The notes below the pieces were generated by a model that saw nothing but the letters and a program-made list of their open reading frames with translations, did no database searches and was not told where the DNA came from. Below, piece by piece: positions 26,273 to 34,095 of a stretch of 64,000 nucleotides of DNA. The stretch is from Reyranella sp. (lineage in GTDB: Bacteria > Pseudomonadota > Alphaproteobacteria > Reyranellales > Reyranellaceae). The position numbers were made by a program, and so were the translations under genes. Positions within the stretch are counted from its first letter, which is position 1; the number at the start of each line of letters is the position of its first letter. Location: the NCBI RefSeq assembly GCF_004297265.1, contig NZ_SCUT01000020.1, positions 1 through 64,000 of the forward strand, written 5' to 3'.

Positions 26273-26867
26273 AGCCCGCGGCCGCGCGGAAGACCCGCGA
26301 CAGGGCGGCGATCGCTTCCGGGCGTTCGATCGCGGCCTCGTCTTGGGCCAACATCTCCCAGACGGCTCCTTCCACCGCGGCGAGCGCCACGGCAAGCTGC
26401 CTTGTGTCGGCGGTCCCTGCGCCGGCCGCAGCGAGCTTGGCCTGGAGGGCGGGAACGAACCTTCGCCCTTCCTCGATGATCGCCTGGCGGCCCTGTACTT
26501 CGGGCAATGCGTCGCGAAGGGCGAGCGAGACGTCGAGACCCTTGCGCTTCTCGACGACGAAGGCCGCAATCGCGGCGTCGACGGCCTCTTCCGGCGTCGC
26601 AGCCGCTGACAGGTCGGCGGCGATGACGGCGGCCAGATAGATGCGGGTGCGCTGGCGGACGATCTCGACGGCGATCGCGTTGCGGTTGGGGAAGTACTGG
26701 TAGAGGGAACCGACCGAGACGCCGGCCAGTGTCGAGATGCGGGTCGTCGTACAGGCAGCCCATCCGTCCCGTCGCAGAATGCGAATGGTCGCCTCGACGA
26801 TGGCGTCCACCGTCACAGTGGAGCGGGCCTGGAGAGGCTTCTTGCGCGGTTTCAGGGCGGTCGGCAT
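26247..26867 (-). CDS. TetR-family transcriptional regulator
   Basis: The 206-residue product has a basic N-terminus and a TetR helix-turn-helix (TTRISTLAGVSVGSLYQYFPN core, about residues 42-62), followed by a ligand-binding helical domain. The start at MPTALKPRK (26867) has GGAGG upstream. The gene is divergent from a short-chain dehydrogenase gene, its probable target. A palindrome in the gap is a likely operator. Its 3' end overlaps the AllA-like gene. The ligand is unknown. Confidence 0.9.
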   Translation of the reverse strand: MPTALKPRKKPLQARSTVTVDAIVEATIRILRRDGWAACTTTRISTLAGVSVGSLYQYFPNRNAIAVEIVRQRTRIYLAAVIAADLSAAATPEEAVDAAIAAFVVEKRKGLDVSLALRDALPEVQGRQAIIEEGRRFVPALQAKLAAAGAGTADTRQLAVALAAVEGAVWEMLAQDEAAIERPEAIAALSRVFRAAAGFSPAAAAR

Positions 26868-26908
26868 GGCATGCCTCCGATGCGAATGGACGGTTAGCAA
26901 CCCGGTTT

Positions 26909-26921
26909 CCATTTTCAATGG
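26909..26921. promoter_or_regulatory. Candidate TetR operator
   Basis: CCATT-TTC-AATGG is a perfect inverted repeat with a 3-base centre. It lies 22 bases before the SDR start and 42 bases before the TetR start, the usual place for an autoregulated TetR-type operator. Confidence 0.45.
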
Positions 26922-26942
26922 ACCTCAGCCGGAGTCAAAGAA

Positions 26943-27890
26943 ATGACCGCCATCCATCTCGTCACCGGAGCCACGTCGGGGCTCGGCCTCGAACTTGTGC
27001 GCCTCCTGCTCGCGGAACCCGCGACGCGTGTCATCGCCGGTGCCCGCCGGCCTGCGGAGGCGCAGGCATTGCGCCATGTCGCGGGTGAAGAGCGCCTGCT
27101 TATCCTGCCGCTCGATCTCTCCTCGCTCGCATCGACGGTCGCGTTTGCCGACGCGGTGACGAAGCATCTCTCAGGCGGCCGTCTCGCCTCGATCGCCGCC
27201 AATGCCGGTGGCCAGAACGTGCGCACCCGGCACATGACGAAAGACGGCTACGAAGAGACACTGCAGGCGAACTGGTTGGCGCACGCGATGCTGGTCGAGC
27301 GGCTGTTGCCGTGCCTCGAGCGCCGTGCACCGATCGCTTTTACGGCAAGCGGAACGCATGATCCCGCTGACCCCGGGGCCCGCCGGTTCGGTTTCCGGGG
27401 CGGCATATATCCCGGAATCGAGCGGGTGGCGTACGGCGACCTCGATGCGAGCGTGCCGGCCAAGCAGCAGGGCATGGATCGCTATGCCACGTCCAAACTG
27501 GTGGCCATTCTGCATGTCTACGCCCTTGCACGCCGTACGCCCGCGGATGGTCCGCGCTGGTTCGCCTACGACCCCGGTCTGATGCCGGGCACTGGGCTGG
27601 CACGCACCCGCTCCGCCTTCGAGCGTTGGGCCTGGTCGACGATCCTGCCGGTGGTGGCCCGGACGATTCCCGGCGCCAGCACGCCGCGCCGGTCGGCCGC
27701 GACCTACGCGCGGCTACTTACGGGCCGCTTGTTCCCGCAGGAGACCGGTGTGCATCTCGATTTCTCCGGCCGCAGGACGGAAAGCTCGGCCGATTCAAAG
27801 CGCCGTGACTGGCAGGACGAAGTCGCTGCCTTTGCGGGCGCGATTTCTCAGGGCTGGGGAGCTGCAGCAGTAGAGACGGCCCCGAGATAG
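26943..27890 (+). CDS. Short-chain dehydrogenase, RDH/protochlorophyllide-reductase-like
   Basis: This 315-residue SDR has VTGATSGLGLELVR at the N-terminus, AANAGGQ in the core and RYATSKLVAI with the catalytic Tyr and Lys. The size and C-terminal extension are like the retinol-dehydrogenase/protochlorophyllide-reductase-like subgroup rather than 250-residue classical SDRs. It is divergent from a TetR gene, which probably represses it. Its last 43 bases overlap the second TetR gene on the opposite strand. The substrate is probably a lipophilic alcohol or ketone. Confidence 0.87.
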   Translation: MTAIHLVTGATSGLGLELVRLLLAEPATRVIAGARRPAEAQALRHVAGEERLLILPLDLSSLASTVAFADAVTKHLSGGRLASIAANAGGQNVRTRHMTKDGYEETLQANWLAHAMLVERLLPCLERRAPIAFTASGTHDPADPGARRFGFRGGIYPGIERVAYGDLDASVPAKQQGMDRYATSKLVAILHVYALARRTPADGPRWFAYDPGLMPGTGLARTRSAFERWAWSTILPVVARTIPGASTPRRSAATYARLLTGRLFPQETGVHLDFSGRRTESSADSKRRDWQDEVAAFAGAISQGWGAAAVETAPR

Positions 27891-28498
27891 GCGACGATCA
27901 TCCGCACGATCTCGTCCTCGAAGGCGCGGTTTGCGAGGAAGGGTTGCTCCTCCAGCACCGCGGCGCGGACGACACCCATGAGGGCGCGCGATACGACGAA
28001 GGCCTGTTCGCGGGTGAGGGGAGCGACCAGCGGGTTCGGCCCGCGCCCGACGGTCTCGTTCGCGCGGGCGATGAAAGCCGCGACGGGCGCGATCAGCTCG
28101 ATGCCGGCTCCCTGCGCCAGAAGCGCCTGCACGACGGCCTTGCGAGCGCGCTGCCGGCCGCGGAAGGCATGGACGATCGCCCGCACCATGGCGCGCACGC
28201 GTCCTTCGACCGAGGGATCGCCCTCGCCCCGCAGCGCCCGCCCGACCTCGCCGAGGGCGGTGTCCATCTCCTTACGGGCCAGCGCCATCAGCAGCGCGTT
28301 CTTGTCGGAAAAATACTGATAGAGCGTGCCGATGCTGACGCCGGCCCGCTCGGCCACGGCGTTGGTGGTGAAGGCGGCCAAGCCACCTCTTTCCAGAATC
28401 TGAGCCGCCGCCTCGACGATCGATGCGACGGTTTGCGCCGCGCGCGCCTGCCGCGGCGATCTCCGTTTGTTTTCAGCGACTTGGCGACGAGCGGCCAT
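27848..28498 (-). CDS. TetR-family transcriptional regulator
   Basis: The 216-residue protein has a long basic N-terminus (MAARRQVAENKRRSPRQARA) and a TetR DNA-binding domain with TTNAVAERAGVSIGTLYQYF at about residues 44-63. The C-terminal domain is like TetR_C regulators of lipid or xenobiotic genes. It is divergent from a membrane hydroxylase of the sterol desaturase family, its likely target. A perfect inverted repeat lies in the 84-base gap. It resembles the other TetR at 26247 in its recognition helix, which suggests related operators or paralogy. Confidence 0.9.
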   Translation of the reverse strand: MAARRQVAENKRRSPRQARAAQTVASIVEAAAQILERGGLAAFTTNAVAERAGVSIGTLYQYFSDKNALLMALARKEMDTALGEVGRALRGEGDPSVEGRVRAMVRAIVHAFRGRQRARKAVVQALLAQGAGIELIAPVAAFIARANETVGRGPNPLVAPLTREQAFVVSRALMGVVRAAVLEEQPFLANRAFEDEIVRMIVAYLGAVSTAAAPQP

Positions 28499-28533
28499 GG
28501 CGGCACCGGGTGCGGGAAGGCGAGTAACTGAAC

Positions 28534-28548
28534 ATGAGCATCACTCAT
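28534..28548. promoter_or_regulatory. Candidate TetR operator
   Basis: ATGAG-CATCA-CTCAT is a perfect 5-base inverted repeat with a 5-base centre. It sits in the 84-base gap between the TetR gene and the divergent hydroxylase gene, 34 bases before the latter's GTG start. Confidence 0.45.
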
Positions 28549-28582
28549 ATATTCGACGGCGACAAGTCACACGGAGGCCTTC

Positions 28583-29485
28583 GTGCAGTCCCTCGCCATT
28601 CTCTACCTCGTCATCCTGCCGCTCGTGCTCGTTGCGGCCTTGGTCGAAGGCATCTGGCAGGCACGGACGCGGGCCGAGGCCTACGACTGGAAATCGTGGG
28701 CCTGCTCCCTGGCTGACCTTGCCGGCCGCCGCCTGCTGGCCTTCATCCCCTACACGCTTGCCGCGCCCTGGCTCGACTGGATGTACGAGCACCGGCTGTT
28801 CACCCAGTCGCTCGACAGCGTGTGGTCGGTGCTGCTGCTCTTCATCGGCTTGGAATTCTTCTATTACTGGTTCCACCGCGCCAGCCACACCGTGCGCTGG
28901 TTCTGGAGTTCGCACTCGGTTCACCACTCGCCCAACGAGTTCAACTTCGCCATGGCCTACCGGCTGGGCTGGATCGGCCGCTTCACCGGCACGTCGCTCT
29001 TCTTCGTGCCGTTGGTTCTGTTGGGCTTCACGCCGCAGACCGTGCTGACGGCGCTGTTCCTGAACCTGCTCTACCAGTTCTGGATCCATGCCGACTGGAT
29101 CCCGAAGCTGGGTTGGCTGGAATACGTGCTCAACACGCCGTCCGCGCATCGCGTCCATCACGCGCGCAATCCGGAATATCTCGATGCCAACTTCGGCGGC
29201 GTCCTGATCGTGTTCGACCGGCTATTCGGTACCTATGTCGCCGAGCGCGACGAGGTGAGGTGCGACTTTGGCCTGGTCTCGCCGCAGGTGTCGTCGCGCA
29301 ATCCGCTGGTGCTGAACTTCGGCCCGTGGATGGGGCTCGTGAAGGACCTCGCCTCGGCGCGCTCGGCCCGGGAAGTCTGGATGTACCTGTTCGGTCCTCC
29401 GGGTTGGCGCGCCGACGGAAAAGGCCTTACGGCGGCTGAGCTACGCAAGGCTCACGTGCTGCAAACTCAGGAGGCCATGACTTAA
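28583..29485 (+). CDS. Sterol desaturase/fatty acid hydroxylase family membrane protein
   Basis: The 300-residue membrane enzyme carries the di-iron histidine clusters HRASH, HSVHHS and HRVHHA within about four transmembrane helices. It likely hydroxylates or desaturates a lipid using O2. The GTG start at 28583 has GGAGG about 6 bases upstream. It is divergent from a TetR gene. An SDR gene follows 56 bases after its stop, possibly acting on the oxidised product. It is only distantly similar to the hydroxylase at 21635, which has a longer N-terminus. Confidence 0.9.
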   Translation: MQSLAILYLVILPLVLVAALVEGIWQARTRAEAYDWKSWACSLADLAGRRLLAFIPYTLAAPWLDWMYEHRLFTQSLDSVWSVLLLFIGLEFFYYWFHRASHTVRWFWSSHSVHHSPNEFNFAMAYRLGWIGRFTGTSLFFVPLVLLGFTPQTVLTALFLNLLYQFWIHADWIPKLGWLEYVLNTPSAHRVHHARNPEYLDANFGGVLIVFDRLFGTYVAERDEVRCDFGLVSPQVSSRNPLVLNFGPWMGLVKDLASARSAREVWMYLFGPPGWRADGKGLTAAELRKAHVLQTQEAMT

Positions 29486-29541
29486 TCTCCCTTGAGCTGC
29501 GCAATCCCCGTCGACAGATTGGGCAGCAAAGGAGAAACGCC

Positions 29542-30267
29542 ATGGCGAGGGACAAAGTCTGCGTCGTGATCGGCGCGGGCGATGCGACGGGCGGTGCGAT
29601 CGCCCGCCGCTTCGCGCGTGAGGGCTATACCGCCGTCGTTACGCGCCGTAACGCCGACAAGCTTCAGTCGCTGGTGGCGCGCATCGTCGAGGAGGGCGGC
29701 AGGGTCCATCCCTTCGGCTCCGACGCCCGCGACGAGCCGCAGGTCGAGGCGCTGTTCCGGCAGATCGAGACCGAGATCGGCGAGATCGAGGTCTTCGTCT
29801 TCAACATCGGCGGCAACGTGCGCTTCGATATTCGTGACACGACCTCCCGCGTCTATCGCAAGGTCTGGGAGATGACCGCCTTCGCCGGCTTCCTGACGGC
29901 GCGCGAGGCGGCCAAGGCAATGGTGCCGCGGGGCCGCGGCACAATGCTCTTCACCGGAGCCACCGCCTCGATCCGCGGTGGCCGCGGCTTTTCGGCTTTC
30001 GCCGGCGGCAAGCATGCGGTGCGGGCGCTGGCGCAGTCGATGGCGCGCGAGCTGGGACCGCAGAATATCCATGTCGCGCACGTCATCGTCGACGGCGCGA
30101 TCGACACCGAATGGATCAAGGCCAACTTCCCCGACCGCTACAATGCCGGCCCCGATGCGATCCTCGATCCCGACGACATCGCTGAAACCTACTGGCAGCT
30201 CCACCGCCAGCGGCGCAGCGCCTGGACCTTCGAGATGGATCTGAGGCCGTGGAAGGAAAGCTGGTAG
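29542..30267 (+). CDS. SDR-family protein with Phe in place of the catalytic Tyr
   Basis: This 241-residue SDR has an atypical dinucleotide loop, IGAGDATGGAIARRF. The active-site region is FTGATASIRGG then FSAFAGGKHA: the usual Tyr-x-x-x-Lys is Phe-x-x-x-Lys (Phe about 153, Lys about 157). The serine is kept. GPQNIHVAHVIVDGAID is characteristic of a recognised SDR subgroup that shares this substitution. It may act as a reductase with altered proton donation, or be non-catalytic. It probably belongs with the upstream hydroxylase gene. A GGAG site precedes the ATG. Confidence 0.83.
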   Translation: MARDKVCVVIGAGDATGGAIARRFAREGYTAVVTRRNADKLQSLVARIVEEGGRVHPFGSDARDEPQVEALFRQIETEIGEIEVFVFNIGGNVRFDIRDTTSRVYRKVWEMTAFAGFLTAREAAKAMVPRGRGTMLFTGATASIRGGRGFSAFAGGKHAVRALAQSMARELGPQNIHVAHVIVDGAIDTEWIKANFPDRYNAGPDAILDPDDIAETYWQLHRQRRSAWTFEMDLRPWKESW

Positions 30268-30270
30268 CAA

Positions 30271-30326
30271 TGGAGCGCGCCACTCCGGTGGCGCTTCAAG
30301 ATCATGAGCGCAACCAGAGTTGCGCG
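30271..30326. repeat. Dispersed double-hairpin palindromic repeat, copy 2
   Basis: Two hairpins follow each other: GCGCCAC/GTGGCGC (30277-30283 with 30288-30294) and GCGCAAC/GTTGCGC (30308-30314 with 30319-30325). The start TGGAGCGCGCCACT and the linker ATCATGAGCGC match copy 1 at 1499-1574. It fills the 62-base gap between two convergent genes and may serve as a bidirectional terminator, though it has no T run. Confidence 0.7.
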
Positions 30327-30329
30327 CTG

Positions 30330-31298
30330 CTATGAAGCCGCCCGCAGCTTCAGCAGTGCCAGCATCATGTCGTTGGTCGGTGTCGCGACGCCCGCGAGTT
30401 CGCTGAGGTCGGCGATCGAATCGGCGAGCGCGTCGATCTCGAGCGGTTTGCCGGACTGAAGGTCGGTCAGCATCGACATCTTGTGGTCGCCCAGGCCGAC
30501 CGTGAATTCGATGCGCTTTTCCATCGGCGTCGCCATGGTCGCGCCAAACCTGGCGGCGACGGCCTCGGCCTCGGTCATCATGCGCCGCGCGATCTCGACG
30601 GCACCGGCGCTGCGCCCGATCCCGCCATTGTCGGCCAGAGTCAGGACCGCGATCGGATTCCAGGTCAGGCTGTTGATCATCTTGGTCCAGATTTCGGCGC
30701 GGATGTCGTGCTTGACCGGCGCCTTGAGCCCCGCCTCGTTCATTGCCGCGCTCAGCGCGATGACGCGCGGCGAGTTCGAGCCGTCGGGTTCGCCCAGCGG
30801 CAGGTAGCAGACCTCGTTCTCGAGATGCGCCACCCCGGGTTCGGGCACGACGCCGCCCGCCCAGTAGGCGCAGCCCAGCGCACGCTCGGGCCCGAACATC
30901 GACCATTGCTTGCCGCCCGGGTCCATGCGCTTCAGGCGGCTGCCCTCGAACGGGCCAGGCAGCTTGTGAAAGAACCAGTAGGGTGCGCCGGTGGTCGGCG
31001 GGATCAGTGCCGTCTGCGGACCCAACAGCGGCACGACCTTGTCGAGAACCGAAAGGTACTGGTGCGTCTTCAGGGTGATGAACACGACATCCTGTGGGCC
31101 GAGTTGGGCCGGATCGTCGGTCGCATTCACCCTGACCGTGAAATCGTCGTGCGGGGAGATCAGGCGCAGGCCGTTGCGCCGGATGGCGTCGAGATGGGCG
31201 CCGCGTGCAATCAGGCTCACCTCGACGCCTTTCACGCGTGCGAGGTGGGCGCCGATGATCCCGCCGATCGAGCCGGCGCCGTAGAGGCAGATCTTCAT
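30330..31298 (-). CDS. Ketopantoate-reductase family oxidoreductase (PanE/ApbA-like)
   Basis: The 322-residue protein has the N-terminal Rossmann loop YGAGSIGGIIGAHLA and the C-terminal ApbA_C helical domain. The catalytic lysine region (WTKMINSLTWNPI) is also present. True PanE reduces 2-dehydropantoate to pantoate for CoA synthesis. This protein is longer than E. coli PanE and stands away from other pantothenate genes, so it may reduce another 2-keto acid. It is convergent with the SDR gene and divergent from the FMN-binding protein gene at 31391. Confidence 0.85.
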   Translation of the reverse strand: MKICLYGAGSIGGIIGAHLARVKGVEVSLIARGAHLDAIRRNGLRLISPHDDFTVRVNATDDPAQLGPQDVVFITLKTHQYLSVLDKVVPLLGPQTALIPPTTGAPYWFFHKLPGPFEGSRLKRMDPGGKQWSMFGPERALGCAYWAGGVVPEPGVAHLENEVCYLPLGEPDGSNSPRVIALSAAMNEAGLKAPVKHDIRAEIWTKMINSLTWNPIAVLTLADNGGIGRSAGAVEIARRMMTEAEAVAARFGATMATPMEKRIEFTVGLGDHKMSMLTDLQSGKPLEIDALADSIADLSELAGVATPTNDMMLALLKLRAAS

Positions 31299-31390
31299 GG
31301 TGCCCAGCCTAGAGGCTTCATGGTCGCTGTGGAACTGGCGTCCCCTGCGGTCGTTGTGTCGCGAATCCTGAAGAGAAAGGAGGCGCCTGC

Positions 31391-31894
31391 ATGACTGCGC
31401 AGACCGTCGATACCAGCAAGCTCTGGGACATGATCAAGGACATCCGGTTCGGCATGCTGACCGTGCGCGGCGCCGACGGACGTCTCCATTCGCGCCCGTT
31501 GACCACCCAGAACGGTGACGCAGATCGTGGGGGGGTCATCTGGTTCTTCATGTCGCGTTCGGGCCAGCCAGCGGCCGACCTCGCAGTATCACACGACGTG
31601 AATGTGGCCTACGCTGATCCCAATGCCGACATGTACGTATCGGTGAGCGGCATGGCCCGCATCGTCGAGGACCCTGTGAAGAAGCAGGAGTTATGGACTA
31701 TGGCGGCCAATGCCTGGTTCCCCGGCGGTGTCGAGGACCCCGATCTGGCCCTGGTCGCAGTCCTCGCCGCCGAAGCGGAATATTGGGATGTGAAGGCCAA
31801 CAAGGCCGTCCAGATCTTCAAGCTTGCCAAGGCCGCGCTGACCGGCGAGGAGCCGGCCGACCTGGCCAAACATCGCCGCGTCCGCATGCGCTGA
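31391..31894 (+). CDS. Pyridoxamine 5'-phosphate oxidase-like FMN-binding protein (general stress type)
   Basis: The 167-residue protein has the split-barrel fold of the PNPOx-like/general stress protein 26 group. FGMLTVRGADGRLHSRPL at the N-terminus and VIWFFMSRSGQ in the core are typical. Members bind flavin or deazaflavin. A very good AAAGGAGG site precedes the ATG. It lacks the full PNPOx C-terminal domain, so vitamin B6 synthesis is unlikely. It is convergent with the small lipoprotein gene, with a 15-base gap. Confidence 0.85.
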   Translation: MTAQTVDTSKLWDMIKDIRFGMLTVRGADGRLHSRPLTTQNGDADRGGVIWFFMSRSGQPAADLAVSHDVNVAYADPNADMYVSVSGMARIVEDPVKKQELWTMAANAWFPGGVEDPDLALVAVLAAEAEYWDVKANKAVQIFKLAKAALTGEEPADLAKHRRVRMR

Positions 31895-31909
31895 CGCGGG
31901 CGGAGGCCG

Positions 31910-32119
31910 TCAGCGGCGTGGCGTCGTTGCCGCGCCGACGCCGGCACCCACGGCACCACCCACCAATGCGCCCGGCAGCAGCCCGATCGGCGTGAGGGCG
32001 CCGATCAGCGCACCGGTCCCCGCGCCGATGCCGCCGCCCGTCACGGCCCGCTGACCCCATGTGTCGCCGCAGGCGGCGAGGGTGAGAGCCAGAAGGGAAA
32101 TGCCGACGACCTTCATCAT
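31910..32119 (-). CDS. Small glycine-zipper lipoprotein
   Basis: The 69-residue product begins MMKVVGISLLALTLAAC, a lipoprotein signal peptide with lipobox LAAC. After GDTWGQ it carries a glycine-zipper segment (GGGIGAGTGALIGAL and GALVGGAVGAGVGAA), as in the SlyB/OsmB-type outer-membrane lipoproteins. A GGAG site lies 8 bases before the first ATG; the second ATG directly follows and could also be used. Its role is probably in envelope maintenance. It is divergent from the secreted protein gene at 32177. Confidence 0.8.
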   Translation of the reverse strand: MMKVVGISLLALTLAACGDTWGQRAVTGGGIGAGTGALIGALTPIGLLPGALVGGAVGAGVGAATTPRR

Positions 32120-32176
32120 GTGGTCAACTCCGTTGCGTGCACGAAAATGCCTTTCGATCTGACAAGGTTTCCATAA

Positions 32177-32743
32177 ATGGCCCGTCTGCGGTGTGTCCTC
32201 CTGGTGACCTTGGCATGCCTCGGCCTCGCAGCGCCGCTCCGGGCACAGACAGTGGGAGGCTTCGACTACGCCCCGGAATACGACTTCTCCGAGTTCTGGG
32301 CGGCGACCGACGGCCGCCTCTTCCAGGTGATCGTGGCGGGAAATCCCTTTCCGCAATGGCCGGTGGAGTTGGTGAAGCAGCGGCTCCTGCCGGTGATGCA
32401 GGCCAACAAGCCGAGGCCGGCACTTACCTTCACCTACCAGTCGCCGGCCGAGGAGCTGCGGCCGAACTACCGTCTGGTGCTGGTCTTCGATCCCGCCAAC
32501 GATCTAACGGCGGCGCGCGTCTGTGCCGGACAGTATTTCCTGAAGCCGCCCACACCCGGCCGGGTCTATGTGTTCGGGGTCTATTGCCGCAACGATCTCG
32601 CTCTGTCCCAGACGACGGCGTGGACCCAAGCGACCGGGCCGGACGATCCGAGGCTCGGCCAGATGTTCGCGCAGCTTTTCCTGGTGCTGTTCGACGACCG
32701 GCGCTGGCAGCGCTTCCCCTTCAATCCGTGGTTTGCCCGCTAG
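32177..32743 (+). CDS. Secreted hypothetical protein
   Basis: The 188-residue protein has a Sec signal peptide (LRCVLLVTLACLGLAAPLRAQ core). Its mature domain is rich in aromatic residues, with AARVCAGQYF and FGVYCRNDLALS containing two cysteines that may form a disulfide. I do not recognise a family. It is divergent from the glycine-zipper lipoprotein and lies 40 bases before a small two-helix membrane protein gene on the same strand, so the pair may be co-expressed in the envelope. Confidence 0.7.
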   Translation: MARLRCVLLVTLACLGLAAPLRAQTVGGFDYAPEYDFSEFWAATDGRLFQVIVAGNPFPQWPVELVKQRLLPVMQANKPRPALTFTYQSPAEELRPNYRLVLVFDPANDLTAARVCAGQYFLKPPTPGRVYVFGVYCRNDLALSQTTAWTQATGPDDPRLGQMFAQLFLVLFDDRRWQRFPFNPWFAR

Positions 32744-32783
32744 CCGATCCGGCCTAAGAGAAGGGCAGCAACAGGGAGATCTC

Positions 32784-33077
32784 TTGGGTACCGACGTTGA
32801 AATCTGGATGCTCTTCGCGCCGTTCTGGCTTCTGGGCATGTTCGCGGCGCTGGGCGCGCTTTGGCACTTCCTGCAGTTCCTCAGCGTGCACGGCAAAGCC
32901 CATGCAGCCGGGCAGATCTCAAAGAAATATGAGTTCGGGATGCGCCTCCAGCCGCATGAGACCACGGCGCGGGGGCGTCATCATTTTACGCGGGCCAGAA
33001 CCGCCTTGCTGCTGTTTATCGGATTCACGGCACTGGGACTGGTGGCCGGCATCCTATGGACGCTCTGGCGGGGCTAG
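32784..33077 (+). CDS. Small two-helix membrane protein
   Basis: The 97-residue product has two transmembrane segments: WMLFAPFWLLGMFAALGALW near the N-terminus and ALLLFIGFTALGLVAGILW at the C-terminus. A charged cytosolic loop of about 40 residues lies between them. The chosen start is TTG at 32784, five bases after AGGGAG; ATG at 32808 is possible but would cut into the first helix. It is a hypothetical protein with no family recognised. It lies downstream of a secreted protein gene. Confidence 0.6.
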   Translation: MGTDVEIWMLFAPFWLLGMFAALGALWHFLQFLSVHGKAHAAGQISKKYEFGMRLQPHETTARGRHHFTRARTALLLFIGFTALGLVAGILWTLWRG

Positions 33078-33086
33078 TCCCTGCCG

Positions 33087-33218
33087 TCATTCGGCCACCA
33101 GCCCCACGACCTCATAGTGACCCGGATCCGGAGACGGACCGGCGATCAGAACCTGCTGGTCACACGCGGTCAGGATCAGAACCAGAAGACCGAGGGACGC
33201 CAAAACCCTGCGGAACAT
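33087..33218 (-). CDS. 43-residue lipoprotein
   Basis: A short minus-strand frame reads MFRRVLASLGLLVLILTAC, a complete lipoprotein signal peptide with lipobox LTAC. It is followed by only 24 residues, DQQVLIAGPSPDPGHYEVVG plus LVAE. A strong GGAGG lies 8 bases upstream of the ATG. Such tiny lipoproteins are easily missed in automated annotation. The function is unknown. It is convergent with the small membrane protein gene, 9 bases away, and divergent from the channel gene at 33330. Confidence 0.7.
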   Translation of the reverse strand: MFRRVLASLGLLVLILTACDQQVLIAGPSPDPGHYEVVGLVAE

Positions 33219-33329
33219 GACGAATACCTCCATCTGGCATACTAACGCCGGCCATTTGCCTTTGGTTGCCGCGTTTTGCAGTCTGTCTGCCGGACATTGG
33301 GGACAGCCGGGGCGGGAGCCCTATGTAAG

Positions 33330-34013
33330 ATGACAAGACACCGTATGCTGCGCCGCATCGCCTATGTACGGCGCAATCGCTGCAGTGCCCTCGTGGGTGT
33401 CCTGTGCTTTTTAATTCTGCTCACCCCGCTGCTTGCCGGCTCGGCGATCGGCGGCTCGATGTTGGGCGTGGCGCTCTTCGTGGTGCTCGTCCTGGCAGTC
33501 TGGGCGCTGCGGCTCGAACGGCCCGTTCTCTGGGGGCTGGGGGTGTTCGGCTTTATCACCGTCGATACCCTGATCGCCGACCGCATGGGCTACAGCGGGC
33601 TGCGTCCGATCGCGCTGGGGGCAACGGCGATCTTCGTCGGCGCCATCACCATTGCGTTGTTGCGTTACGTGCTCGACCGCCGACCCATCACAACCGACAA
33701 GGTGTTCGGGGCCGTGGCGGCCTACATCCTGATCGCGTTGTCCTTTGCCAGCCTGTTCGGCTTCCTGCAGGTCTTCGAGCCCGACGCCTTCACGGCCACG
33801 ATCGCGCATGGTCCGGACGGCAAGCTCAACTGGTCGGACCTGATGTACTTCTCCTTCACCGTGCTCACCTCCACCGGCTTCGGCGAGATCACGCCGGCGA
33901 CGCCGATGGCGCGGTCGCTGATCGTGATCGAGCAGGTGCTGGGCGTCATGTATGTCGCCTTCCTGATCGCGCGGCTCGCCAACCTGTACGGCTCGCCGAA
34001 GCCCTTGCGCTAG
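33330..34013 (+). CDS. Potassium-channel-like membrane protein (pore-loop channel)
   Basis: This 227-residue protein has about six hydrophobic segments; the last two flank a pore loop. FTVLTSTGFGEITPATP aligns with the ion selectivity filter (TVGYGD in classical K+ channels). Here it reads TGFGE, so selectivity may be altered or relaxed. The upstream four hydrophobic segments are not voltage sensors, as no regular Arg pattern is visible. The start at ATG 33330 is preferred; ATG 33345 is close by. It is a cell membrane cation channel or regulator. It follows the tiny lipoprotein on the opposite strand. Confidence 0.82.
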   Translation: MTRHRMLRRIAYVRRNRCSALVGVLCFLILLTPLLAGSAIGGSMLGVALFVVLVLAVWALRLERPVLWGLGVFGFITVDTLIADRMGYSGLRPIALGATAIFVGAITIALLRYVLDRRPITTDKVFGAVAAYILIALSFASLFGFLQVFEPDAFTATIAHGPDGKLNWSDLMYFSFTVLTSTGFGEITPATPMARSLIVIEQVLGVMYVAFLIARLANLYGSPKPLR

Positions 34014-34095
34014 CGACCTCCAATCTCGCACTGCGCATCGTCGAAAGGCCTCCGGCCGCGCTATACTGTTCCGTAAAATCAGATGAGGAACGCCA

